This document shows positions 42,547 to 49,615 of a DNA stretch of 57,606 nt, in pieces; positions within the stretch are counted from its first letter, which is position 1, and every line of letters begins with the position of its first letter. Made by a program: the position numbers and the translations under genes. Under the pieces are notes generated by a model that saw only the letters and a program-made list of their open reading frames with translations, did no database searches and had not been told where the DNA came from. This DNA comes from Saprospiraceae bacterium (lineage in GTDB: Bacteria; Bacteroidota; Bacteroidia; Chitinophagales; Saprospiraceae). The stretch is taken from contig JAIXOO010000443.1 in NCBI GenBank assembly GCA_027486765.1, forward strand, positions 1-57,606. Direction: 5' to 3'.

Positions 42547-43530
42547 TTCCAGCTCCTCAGCACTAATGCTCAAAAAAGTACAAATTTCTGTATCAGAAAG
42601 CCCCGCTTTGCGCATTCGTTGTAGCGTTTGAAGCTTTTCTTTGTAGAGTTGTTCCGCTCGTTGCCGTTCTTGTTCCGCTCGTTGCCGCTCTTGTTCCGCC
42701 CGTTGCCGCTCTTGTTCAATGACCCTCAGCGCTTCCTCCGTTTTCTGCTCCGCCACCAAAGCCCGGCGTTCCTGGTTCTCAAACTCCTCCAGATAGATGT
42801 CTTCTGCTTCCATATTGTCGCGGATTTCGGGCACTTCTACCGCTTTTTGCAGGCGGCGGATGATGGGACGAAACTGCTCCGGGAAATCCTCCTCGCGCAC
42901 ATTGAGGATATGCTCATCACTGGTTTGATTGCTTTGATCAAATACACTCAACAAGATTTCCAATTCATTCCTACGCCGCGTTTTGAGATCTTGAATCGAA
43001 ATAACATAACTATCGTGGCTAAGGCTTTCAATGAACTGGTCTTTTTGGGTGATTTCCAGCTGGGAATACATGTCAATGTACTTGCGGTTGACATGGATGA
43101 CCGGAATATCATGAATGTGATCCAGCGCATGCCCCAGAAAGTAAATGCTGATGATGGGCAGCGCTAGATTTTTGGTGCTTCCATCGGCAGCTGCTACTTT
43201 GTAAATGTTCTTTTTGTCGCTGTATTGCTTGCCCAGGTATTGTCGGAATCGAATGATGTCGGTGGGCAACTTTGCTTTTTGCACTTCAATGATGACCAGT
43301 TTTTCTTCCTGCTCCGTTTTTATTTTAGCCGAAAAATCGAGGTGATAGATGGTGAATAGGGGCCTGATCGCCTCTTCTGACCCAGGTACGTTGGCGGTAA
43401 AGGACTTGGGCCGAAACTCCAATTCGAGGATTTCATACCCGATGATGGAACCAATGAGCAGCTTGGCCACTTTGGAGTCTTCCATCAGGTATTTAAAAAC
43501 GACGTCGTAAATCGGATTGGCGATCAGCAT
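42517..43530 (-). CDS. Rpn/PDDEXK-family nuclease-like protein
   Basis: A protein of 337 residues. N-terminal PD-(D/E)XK-like domain (MLIANPIYDVVFKYLMEDSKVAKLLIGSII-type opening; LDFSAKIKTEQEEKLVIIEVQKA gives the D...ExQK active site; YLGKQYSDKKNIY). The middle is helical; about 275-297 has three copies of EQERQRA encoded by a 21-bp tandem repeat (42651-42713); the end has RMRKAGLSDTEICTFLSIS. Rpn proteins are recombination-promoting nucleases often mobile or variable between strains. A consensus promoter lies 22-53 nt upstream. The C-terminal MTNDSNDE comes from an inverted-repeat arm. Confidence 0.8.
   Translation of the reverse strand: MLIANPIYDVVFKYLMEDSKVAKLLIGSIIGYEILELEFRPKSFTANVPGSEEAIRPLFTIYHLDFSAKIKTEQEEKLVIIEVQKAKLPTDIIRFRQYLGKQYSDKKNIYKVAAADGSTKNLALPIISIYFLGHALDHIHDIPVIHVNRKYIDMYSQLEITQKDQFIESLSHDSYVISIQDLKTRRRNELEILLSVFDQSNQTSDEHILNVREEDFPEQFRPIIRRLQKAVEVPEIRDNMEAEDIYLEEFENQERRALVAEQKTEEALRVIEQERQRAEQERQRAEQERQRAEQLYKEKLQTLQRMRKAGLSDTEICTFLSISAEELEEMTNDSNDE
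42651..42713. repeat. Three 21-bp tandem repeats in the Rpn gene
   Basis: Units GTTCCGCTCGTTGCCGTTCTT, with the last bases varying, repeat at 42651, 42672 and 42693 and encode EQERQRA heptads of a predicted coiled coil. A 21-bp unit keeps the frame, so copy number can change without breaking the protein. Confidence 0.85.
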
Positions 43531-43551
43531 TGGATAATACGTTTACAGTTA

Positions 43552-43583
43552 CAAAATTAGGTTTTTTCAACAGCTTATGCAAA
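43552..43583 (-). promoter_or_regulatory. Consensus Bacteroidota-type promoter of the Rpn-type gene
   Basis: On the minus strand TTTG (43580-43583), a 20-bp spacer and TAATTTTG (43552-43559) match the consensus fully. The start of transcription would be near 43545, about 15 nt before the ATG. Confidence 0.6.
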
Positions 43584-43647
43584 GGGTCAAGGCTTGCACA
43601 ATTTCTAGTGCCACAAAGCTGCAAAGAAGCCCCACTGGAAACAAGGC

Positions 43648-43677
43648 AATTTGGACTGGTTTCGACCAGCCCAAATT
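43648..43677. terminator. UUCG-loop hairpin after the 462-aa lipoprotein gene
   Basis: AATTTGGACTGGT and ACCAGCCCAAATT pair over 13 bp (one mismatch) around a TTCG tetraloop. It lies 60-90 nt beyond the stop of the upstream minus-strand lipoprotein gene. Lack of a T-run makes the terminator call tentative. Confidence 0.4.
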
Positions 43678-43738
43678 TTCAGGATTGCCTCAGTATTATT
43701 ATGCAGAAAGTATGATTGAATTTTAAAGTAAGTCACTC

Positions 43739-45127
43739 CTAATTCGGTTTCACCGTAGCATTAAAAGTGCGCGTGTCACTAAATCCTTGATGGGAAATGC
43801 TTAGTGTAACCGTAGTATTCTGAGCCGTTTCGGAATCAATCCTGAAACGTGCGCGGAAGCTATCCTCCAACACCACTGGATTGGTAGCTGCTTTGGTTAC
43901 ATTTGTACTACCTAAAGTGAGTGTTGCTGTTACTTCTGGATTATTTAGTGCTAAAGGCGCAGTTTGATGGCTTAGCGCTGGGGCTACCGGGAAAAAAGAA
44001 AGCGGCGAAGCATCCCACCAAGTGCGGAAAGCATTAAAACGCGCCACATAAGCACCCACCAAAGGTGTTCCTGCATCCGTTGCACGAATATTGCGGTAAC
44101 TGAGTTTGACTGGAATGGTATCGGTGATGCCACTGGTAAATGTAGCCATAGCTGGAACCTGTGAAAAATCAGCTACTACAATCCAGGTGCGGTTGTTGGC
44201 TTTGCTACCCAGATCACCCACAATCATGGCCTTGGGTAAAATATTGACAAACTGCAACAAACCAGTCACCAATGCCGGATTGGAGGTAAGCCTTAAACGG
44301 TATTCCCCCGCTGGATTGATGAAAAAGAAAGAGCCGTTCAACGCCCGCGAAAAGGCCACCAACAAGCGCCCGTGCGCTTCCAGACTGGTGTAGGTCAAGC
44401 CCAGCGTTTCAAACAAACAAGGGTAATAAGTTTTGAAATCAGTACCAGTACAGACCGCCGACGGCCCTACCGTATTGACGGGCACTGAGCGCAAATTGCG
44501 CAAAGCCGTATTGAAGTCCTTAAAGAGGTTTTTATTAGCCAAAAGTGTAATGGCGACGCCTCGCTTTTGATCGGCATTCAGCGTATTGAACAAAAACTGG
44601 GTCGTATCCCGCATTTTGGCCAATTGAGCAGCAACGGTCGGCGTAGCCGGACTGAAATAATTGACATTGGGGCTGACCTCATCTCGCAAATAGTTGGAGA
44701 TGATGGCATCCGCGGTTTGGCTGCCCAAACCAGTTAGCGTGTCAATCTTGATGCTCAACAAGGTCCGCAGCGCATTGATGCGTACCCGGTGGGTGCCGAC
44801 TGGCAGTGTGCTTGGCGCGATGAAATGGTAAGTGAACGGGCTGGCACCCTTCACAAAACGAATGGTGTCGCCGTCATCACTGATACCCACTACGATATCC
44901 GCCAGGTAAACTGAATCAAGGGTGAATTTGTCAAACTTACCATTGGTGGTGGTCACGCTAAGGGAGTCGTACTCGGCGGGGTCGGGGTAAATGTCAAAGG
45001 TCTCCAACCCACAAGAAGGCAGCGATAGGGTGATGATGCTCAGCAAAAGCCCCAAACTAAAGAGGACGCTGACGGTCCTTGAGCGTAGCCGAAAGGAGCG
45101 TAGTCGAAAGATGTTAGTAGTTTTCAT
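43739..45127 (-). CDS. Large lipoprotein of unknown function, 462 aa
   Basis: ATG 45127 is chosen. The signal is unusual: MKTTNIFRLRSFRLRSRTVS then a hydrophobic core ending LSLPSC (Cys39). The RLRSFRLRSR part is encoded by the tandem repeat GAGCGTAGTCGAAAG/GAGCGTAGCCGAAAG, a relative of an intergenic motif elsewhere in the window. The mature protein is beta-rich, with a possible repeated-domain look (SVTTTNGKFDKFTLDSVYLADIVVG; TFTSGITDTIPVKLSYRN; C-terminal Ig-like VTLSISHQGFSDTRTFNATV). No family recognised. Confidence 0.7.
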   Translation of the reverse strand: MKTTNIFRLRSFRLRSRTVSVLFSLGLLLSIITLSLPSCGLETFDIYPDPAEYDSLSVTTTNGKFDKFTLDSVYLADIVVGISDDGDTIRFVKGASPFTYHFIAPSTLPVGTHRVRINALRTLLSIKIDTLTGLGSQTADAIISNYLRDEVSPNVNYFSPATPTVAAQLAKMRDTTQFLFNTLNADQKRGVAITLLANKNLFKDFNTALRNLRSVPVNTVGPSAVCTGTDFKTYYPCLFETLGLTYTSLEAHGRLLVAFSRALNGSFFFINPAGEYRLRLTSNPALVTGLLQFVNILPKAMIVGDLGSKANNRTWIVVADFSQVPAMATFTSGITDTIPVKLSYRNIRATDAGTPLVGAYVARFNAFRTWWDASPLSFFPVAPALSHQTAPLALNNPEVTATLTLGSTNVTKAATNPVVLEDSFRARFRIDSETAQNTTVTLSISHQGFSDTRTFNATVKPN

Positions 45128-45273
45128 TCTCAAAGTATGTTTAACGATAAAAATAGTAAAATACATGGATGTCTTTTACGAGGAGAGTATAAAATAGCTT
45201 AGCCTTAAGCTTTTTATAGATGGTACATTTGTGAAGGATGGCTGTAAAAATAGCATTTTTTTTTAAGATAGAA

Positions 45274-45894
45274 CTACAACACTCCTTTTTCTACTAAAAA
45301 TGCCCGCAACTGTTCCGATGATTCAAAATGTACCGCTGGCAAGCCCACATCCCAAGCCCCCACTACATTTTTGTGGTTGTCGTCAATGAACAAAGCCGTA
45401 CTGCGTTCAATGTTGTAACGATCCAAAATCAACTCATAAATGGCCGGATCGGGTTTGATCAATTTTTCATCACCCGAAACCAAAACACCTTCAAACCAGT
45501 GCATAAATGGAAAGATTTCCAGGGCATGCGGCCAGGTTTCATTCGACCAATTGGTGAGGGCATATACCCGGTGGCGGCCATTTTTGAGGATTTCCTCTAA
45601 AATCGCTACCGTACCTTCCACAGCACCATTGAGCATTTCGGTCCAGCGGCCATAAAAGGCGCGGATTTCGCTTTCATAGTGAGGATGTTCGGCTATCAAT
45701 GACTCCGTTGCTTCGGCCAGGGTACGTCCAGCATCTTGTTGTTCATTCCAATGGCCAGTGGTGACTTCAGCCAAAAAACGTTCCATCTCGGCCTCATCGG
45801 CAAACAAGTTGCGGTAGAGGTAACGAGGATTCCAATCGACCAGCACGCCGCCGAGGTCGAAGATGATGGTTTCGAAAGTGGATGGGTATTGCAT
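45274..45894 (-). CDS. HAD-superfamily hydrolase (HAD-IA phosphatase)
   Basis: A protein of 206 residues. HAD motif I IIFDLGGVLVDWNP (the second acid is replaced: DLGGV), motif II YALTNWSNETW, motif III Lys in DEKLIKPDPAIYELIL and motif IV FIDDNHKNVVGA. Helical cap between I and II. This layout matches YihX/YjjG-like phosphatases acting on small sugar phosphates or nucleotides. The DLGGV variant occurs in active YihX-type members. Confidence 0.88.
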   Translation of the reverse strand: MQYPSTFETIIFDLGGVLVDWNPRYLYRNLFADEAEMERFLAEVTTGHWNEQQDAGRTLAEATESLIAEHPHYESEIRAFYGRWTEMLNGAVEGTVAILEEILKNGRHRVYALTNWSNETWPHALEIFPFMHWFEGVLVSGDEKLIKPDPAIYELILDRYNIERSTALFIDDNHKNVVGAWDVGLPAVHFESSEQLRAFLVEKGVL

Positions 45895-45908
45895 TTAAGA
45901 CGTTTATG

Positions 45909-46007
45909 TAGGTTCCAAGGTTCCTAGTTCCAAAGTTCCAGGGTTCGGGTTCCAAGGTTCGGCAACCCAACCCTGGAACTTAGGAACCCTGGAACTTTGG
46001 AACCTTT
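45909..46007. repeat. GGTTCC-family inverted repeat, copy 3, overlapping a gene end
   Basis: Left arm from 45909 (AGGTTCCAAGGTTCCTAGTTCC) and right arm to about 46007 (GGAACTTTGGAACCT); turn TTCGGCAACCCAACCCTGG identical in its core to copy 1. The stop codon (45980-45982) and the last residues (VPKFQGS) of the DUF4105 gene lie in the right arm. Confidence 0.88.
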
Positions 46008-47119
46008 ATTGTGCGTACAATTACTGCGATGAGTATAGGGATGATCGCCGGGTGAAAAAGCTGCGGCGAAAATGGGAAAAAGACCAAAGTAAAAGCGCAC
46101 AAACCTCCAACGATCCACAGCCAAATCTTGCGTTTGCCGCGTAGGGAGCCCAATGCTAAAAAATATAAGGGGTTGGCCCAGAGCACATTCAAGTTGTATT
46201 TGGTCGCCAGGTGATCGGTGCCCAACCACAGGAACAACATCAAAGTGCCCGCGAAACCTATCAACACAAAAAACAGACGATCCAGGATGTTGACGAGCCA
46301 TTTGTGCTTTAAAAAACCAGCCACAACCCAAAGCAACATAATGATCGAAATGAGTACCAAAGGTTTTGGCGCAGTAGCAGGGGGTAGGGGAGCAGCGGGT
46401 AAAAGCTGCACATTCGGCCCAGTAATGGCTTTTCCCTGATAACGCGCATGCAGCAGGTTTTTACCCAAATAATCTGGCAAAAACATCTCGTAGCGGAAAG
46501 TCCCCATTTGGTCGGCAGGTAGGCCCAAAATCAAATCGATGCCGAAATCCGACCAGGGCATTTCAACCAAATATTCATCCAATAACCTGCGTAGAGGTTT
46601 GATGGTGCGGGTCGTATCGGCATAAGTGATGGGCAGCGCACGTTCCACTACATCGCGAATGCGGGTAGCACAATTGTCGAAGAAAAAATCATACTTGTAT
46701 TTCTGATTTTCCGGGAGGTAATTGGTTTCGATGGTGTTCAGCAACTTGCGTTTGGCGTCCAAGGGTAGCAGCACAGGTGTTTCCACCACGCTGCGTTGCA
46801 GGTATTGATACTCGGAGTAAAAGTCAGCGAAGCGTTGCCCCCCCATTCGGTACAACAATTTGCCACGCATGAACTTCCAGTAAAAATTGGGCGTATCAAA
46901 ATCAAAAATGCCCCAGTTGAACACCGCATCCATGCCACTCAGCGGGTCGTATACCCGCACTGCACTGTGCCCAAAGGTGCTATACAGAGCATTCCCCGGT
47001 GAACAGGTCAACAAACTGACTCGGGTACTGTCGGAAAAATTGAATTGGGTTTGGGCATTCAAGGAGCTTGCCCTGAGCACAATCAACAAACAAAGTAACG
47101 CAAAGCGGCGAAAATACAT
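45980..47119 (-). CDS. DUF4105 / Lnb-like integral membrane protein
   Basis: A protein of 379 residues from ATG 47119 (the earlier candidate at 47152 is TTG). Signal/first membrane segment (MYFRRFALLCLLIVLRASSLNA), periplasmic DUF4105 domain with FSDSTRVSLLTCSPGNALYS, FGHSAVRVYDPL (His) and KYDFFFDNCATRIRD (Cys), then C-terminal membrane helices (about 255-370). The His/Cys pair fits a NlpC/P60-like thiol catalytic site; members of this family in Bacteroides have been described as the lipoprotein N-acyltransferase Lnb. This gene therefore may complete triacylation of lipoproteins. The tail VPKFQGS is encoded by a GGTTCC repeat. Confidence 0.82.
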   Translation of the reverse strand: MYFRRFALLCLLIVLRASSLNAQTQFNFSDSTRVSLLTCSPGNALYSTFGHSAVRVYDPLSGMDAVFNWGIFDFDTPNFYWKFMRGKLLYRMGGQRFADFYSEYQYLQRSVVETPVLLPLDAKRKLLNTIETNYLPENQKYKYDFFFDNCATRIRDVVERALPITYADTTRTIKPLRRLLDEYLVEMPWSDFGIDLILGLPADQMGTFRYEMFLPDYLGKNLLHARYQGKAITGPNVQLLPAAPLPPATAPKPLVLISIIMLLWVVAGFLKHKWLVNILDRLFFVLIGFAGTLMLFLWLGTDHLATKYNLNVLWANPLYFLALGSLRGKRKIWLWIVGGLCAFTLVFFPFSPQLFHPAIIPILIAVIVRTIKVPKFQGS

Positions 47120-47327
47120 GTATGCTAAGGTTGTGGGTGAATGGTGATGCAAGGTAAGGAGAAATTCAAATTATTCCGTCGGTAGATTACTTTCATCTAT
47201 TCGACGAACTTCCGTCCAAAAGAATGCCCCAAAAATTGCAAGAATGCACTTTAGTTGTAAATTGCCCCGCTGTAGGAGGCCCTCCAGCAGTTTTGTATAA
47301 TTCCATTGAATATCCAAGTAAGCAACA

Positions 47328-48242
47328 ATGAAAATAGGCATCCTTTCCACAGCGCAGGAGGTATACTCCACTCAGTCGCTGTTGCGCTGCGGCCTAGCTC
47401 GCGGCCACCAAATTGAGCTCATCGACTACAAACAATGCAGTTTGGTGATGGAACAAGGCCGGGCCGAAATGTATTATAAAGACTTTCCCCTCAGTCATTT
47501 AGATGCAGTCATTCCGCGCATTTCCACTTCTTTTACCCTCATGGGCGCCTCGGTGCTCACTCAGCTGCGCTTGATGAAGGTTTTTTCAACCCTCAAGCCA
47601 GAAGGTTTATTGCTGGTACGCGACAAACTCCGTTGTTTACAGCGTTTGCAAGAAATGGAAATCGATGTTCCACAAACTGCTTACGTTGGTGATGGCCAAG
47701 CCATTGGGCCACTGATTTCAATGGTTGGAGGACTACCCGTTGTCATCAAACTGCTGGAAAGCACTCATGGCCTGGGGGTCATTTTATCCGAATCTTACCG
47801 CAATGCGGAATCCACGATAGAGGCTTTCCAACGCCTCAACGAAAGGGTGATCATCCAGGAGTTTATCCGGGAAGCCAAAGGTGCCGACATCCGTGCCTTT
47901 GTGGTCAATGGTAAAGTGGTCGCCTCGATGAAACGCCAGGCTCGCGATGGGGAGTTTCGCTCCAATTTACACCGCGGTGCCAGTGCCCAGCAGGAGCCAC
48001 TGACCATGCAAGAAGACTTTGTAGCCCGCACTGCCGCAAAAGCGGTGGGTCTGGACATTGCCGGGGTAGACATTCTCCGCTCAGAACGAGGCCCGCTGGT
48101 GATGGAAGTCAATGCTTCGCCGGGCCTGGAAGGGATCGAAACCTATACACAGGTAGACGTAGCAGGCAAAATTTTTGATTTTGTGGAGAAAAAAGTCCAC
48201 GCACTTAAGAACGGGAAAGTGCGAAAAAAAGTAGCCGTGTAG
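47328..48242 (+). CDS. rimK: RimK-family ATP-grasp ligase (ribosomal protein S6 modification-like)
   Basis: A protein of 304 residues, normal length. N-terminal domain MKIGILSTAQEVYSTQSLLRCG; ATP-grasp motifs VIKLLESTHGLGVIL, IQEFIREAKGADIRAFVVNGKVVASM(K)R, FRSNLHRGASAQQ and the metal site DILRSERGPLVMEVNASPGLEGIE. RimK adds glutamates to the C-terminus of ribosomal protein S6. It is paired with an aspartoacylase-family gene 246 bp downstream; such pairs occur in other bacteria, where the partner is proposed to work with or reverse the ligase. Confidence 0.9.
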   Translation: MKIGILSTAQEVYSTQSLLRCGLARGHQIELIDYKQCSLVMEQGRAEMYYKDFPLSHLDAVIPRISTSFTLMGASVLTQLRLMKVFSTLKPEGLLLVRDKLRCLQRLQEMEIDVPQTAYVGDGQAIGPLISMVGGLPVVIKLLESTHGLGVILSESYRNAESTIEAFQRLNERVIIQEFIREAKGADIRAFVVNGKVVASMKRQARDGEFRSNLHRGASAQQEPLTMQEDFVARTAAKAVGLDIAGVDILRSERGPLVMEVNASPGLEGIETYTQVDVAGKIFDFVEKKVHALKNGKVRKKVAV

Positions 48243-48487
48243 GGATTGCGGATTTGGGATTGCGGATTTCGGTGTGGCTTCGAGCCTGGAAAGGATGGGT
48301 ATTTTTGCGATTTCGGATGGCGGATTTCGGATTTCGCCGCGGCTTCGTTATTGAAGGTATAGGTATTTCAGTTTTTGTACCTTACTTTTGAAGCATTCAG
48401 GTTCGCTTAGACCTGAAAAACCACCGAAATCGCAAATCCGCCATCCGAAATCGCAAATCCGCCATCCGAAATCCCAAGTCCGAAATC
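48243..48487. repeat. GATTTCGG-family inverted repeat, copy 2
   Basis: The left part (48243-48341) has repeated GGATTTCGG/GGATTGCGG/GGATGGCGG units; the right part (48421-48487) is CCGAAATCGCAAATCCGCC-type complement. The word GGATTTCGGTGTGGCTTCGA with a following GGAAAG matches copy 1 (29239-29317). It begins directly after the rimK stop and ends 1 nt before the ATG of the next gene. Confidence 0.82.
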
Positions 48488-48488
48488 A

Positions 48489-49499
48489 ATGAACACAGGT
48501 TATTCCCGTAGCAAAGCCACCCAAAGCCAACCCATCAAGATTTACAATACGCTCATTGAAGCGGGGCAGTACGCTGTGATTAAAATTCCGGTGGGGCGCA
48601 TCCCTTCCGGCAACATTATCTCTATCAAGGCACATGTGTATCGAGGGCCGCGGGTTGGGCCCTGTATGCTGGTGTTGGGCGGGGTCCACGGAGATGAGGT
48701 GAATGGAGTGGAAATTGTGCGTCGCTCGGTCGAGCAGGGCGTTTTTAATCATCTACATGCTGGAACGATCATTGCCATCCCCTTATTGAATGTGTACGGA
48801 TTCATCAATTTTTCGCGGGATGTACCCGATGGCAAGGATGTAAACCGCAAATTTCCAGGCAATGCCAATGGCTCATTGGCCTCGCGGGTAGCCCGGGTGT
48901 TCACCCGTGAAATTTTGCCCCTGATCGATTTTGGCATCGATTTTCACACCGGAGGCCGTGGACATTACAATTACCCCCAAGTACGTTATACTACCGAACA
49001 CGGACCGAGTTTTGAACTGGCTCAAGCTTTTGCAGCACCATTCACCATTTCTGGAAAGGCCATCAAATCGTCCTTGCGCCGCACGGCAGTAGACCTCAAT
49101 AAACCCATTGTGGTGTTTGAAGGAGGTGAAAACCTGCGCTTTGACGAATTTTCGATCCAGCAAGGGATGTTAGGCATGCGCCGGGTGATGCTACACAAAG
49201 GACTTCTCAGCGATGCTCCAGCAGCTGAAGCCAGCAAACATTTTGCAGATGCGACCTGGTTGCGCTCACCCCGAGCAGGGATGTTTCATTTGGTGAAATG
49301 TTCGGGTGAACAAGTAAAAAAGGATGAAGTCATTGCGTACATTACTGACCCCTTTGGCGAAGAAAGAACCCAGGTCAAGACCAAAAAAAGTGGCTACATC
49401 ATTGGCCACAACAATACCCCAGTCGTGAATCAGGGTGATGCCCTTTTTCACATTGCCTATAACCCTAAACCCAAACCTAAATCAAAGTTGAAGAGTTGA
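48489..49499 (+). CDS. Succinylglutamate desuccinylase/aspartoacylase-family zinc protein
   Basis: A protein of 336 residues. Zinc-site motifs: GGVHGDEVNGVEIV (His and Glu) and IDFHTGGRGHYNYP (His); carboxylate-binding RKFPGNANGS; C-terminal beta-domain (GMFHLVKCSGEQVKKDEVIAYI). Members cleave amide bonds of N-acyl amino acids. Adjacent rimK suggests action on glutamylated S6 or a related amide. The tail ends in LKS, of which the last codons and stop (49497-49499) fall in an inverted-repeat arm, as do the preceding KPKSK residues in part. Confidence 0.85.
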   Translation: MNTGYSRSKATQSQPIKIYNTLIEAGQYAVIKIPVGRIPSGNIISIKAHVYRGPRVGPCMLVLGGVHGDEVNGVEIVRRSVEQGVFNHLHAGTIIAIPLLNVYGFINFSRDVPDGKDVNRKFPGNANGSLASRVARVFTREILPLIDFGIDFHTGGRGHYNYPQVRYTTEHGPSFELAQAFAAPFTISGKAIKSSLRRTAVDLNKPIVVFEGGENLRFDEFSIQQGMLGMRRVMLHKGLLSDAPAAEASKHFADATWLRSPRAGMFHLVKCSGEQVKKDEVIAYITDPFGEERTQVKTKKSGYIIGHNNTPVVNQGDALFHIAYNPKPKPKSKLKS

Positions 49500-49614
49500 A
49501 AAGTTGAAAAGTAGCTACCGCAGCGATCCTTGCACTTCGGCTCCGCTCAGTGACCGGATCGCTACGGTAGCTACTCTTCAACTTTTCAACTTTTTAACAC
49601 TTCAACTTTTCAAC
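49485..49614. repeat. GTTGA/GCTACCGCAGCGA-family inverted repeat spanning stop to start
   Basis: Left arm 49485-49529 (AAGTTGAAGAGTTGAAAAG..., GTAGCTACCGCAGCGATCC), right arm 49556-49614 (GGATCGCTACGGTAGCTAC..., extra CTTCAACTTTTCAAC units). The centre has CTTCGGCTCCGCTCAGTGAC. It contains the stop codon of the aspartoacylase-family gene and ends 1 nt before the CHAT ATG (49616). Confidence 0.88.
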
Positions 49615-49615
49615 C

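Noticed and set aside
21500-49614. CRISPR array as an explanation for the repeat-rich intergenic regions
   Set aside because: The repeats are degenerate, inverted and differ at every locus; there are no regular unique spacers and no cas genes.
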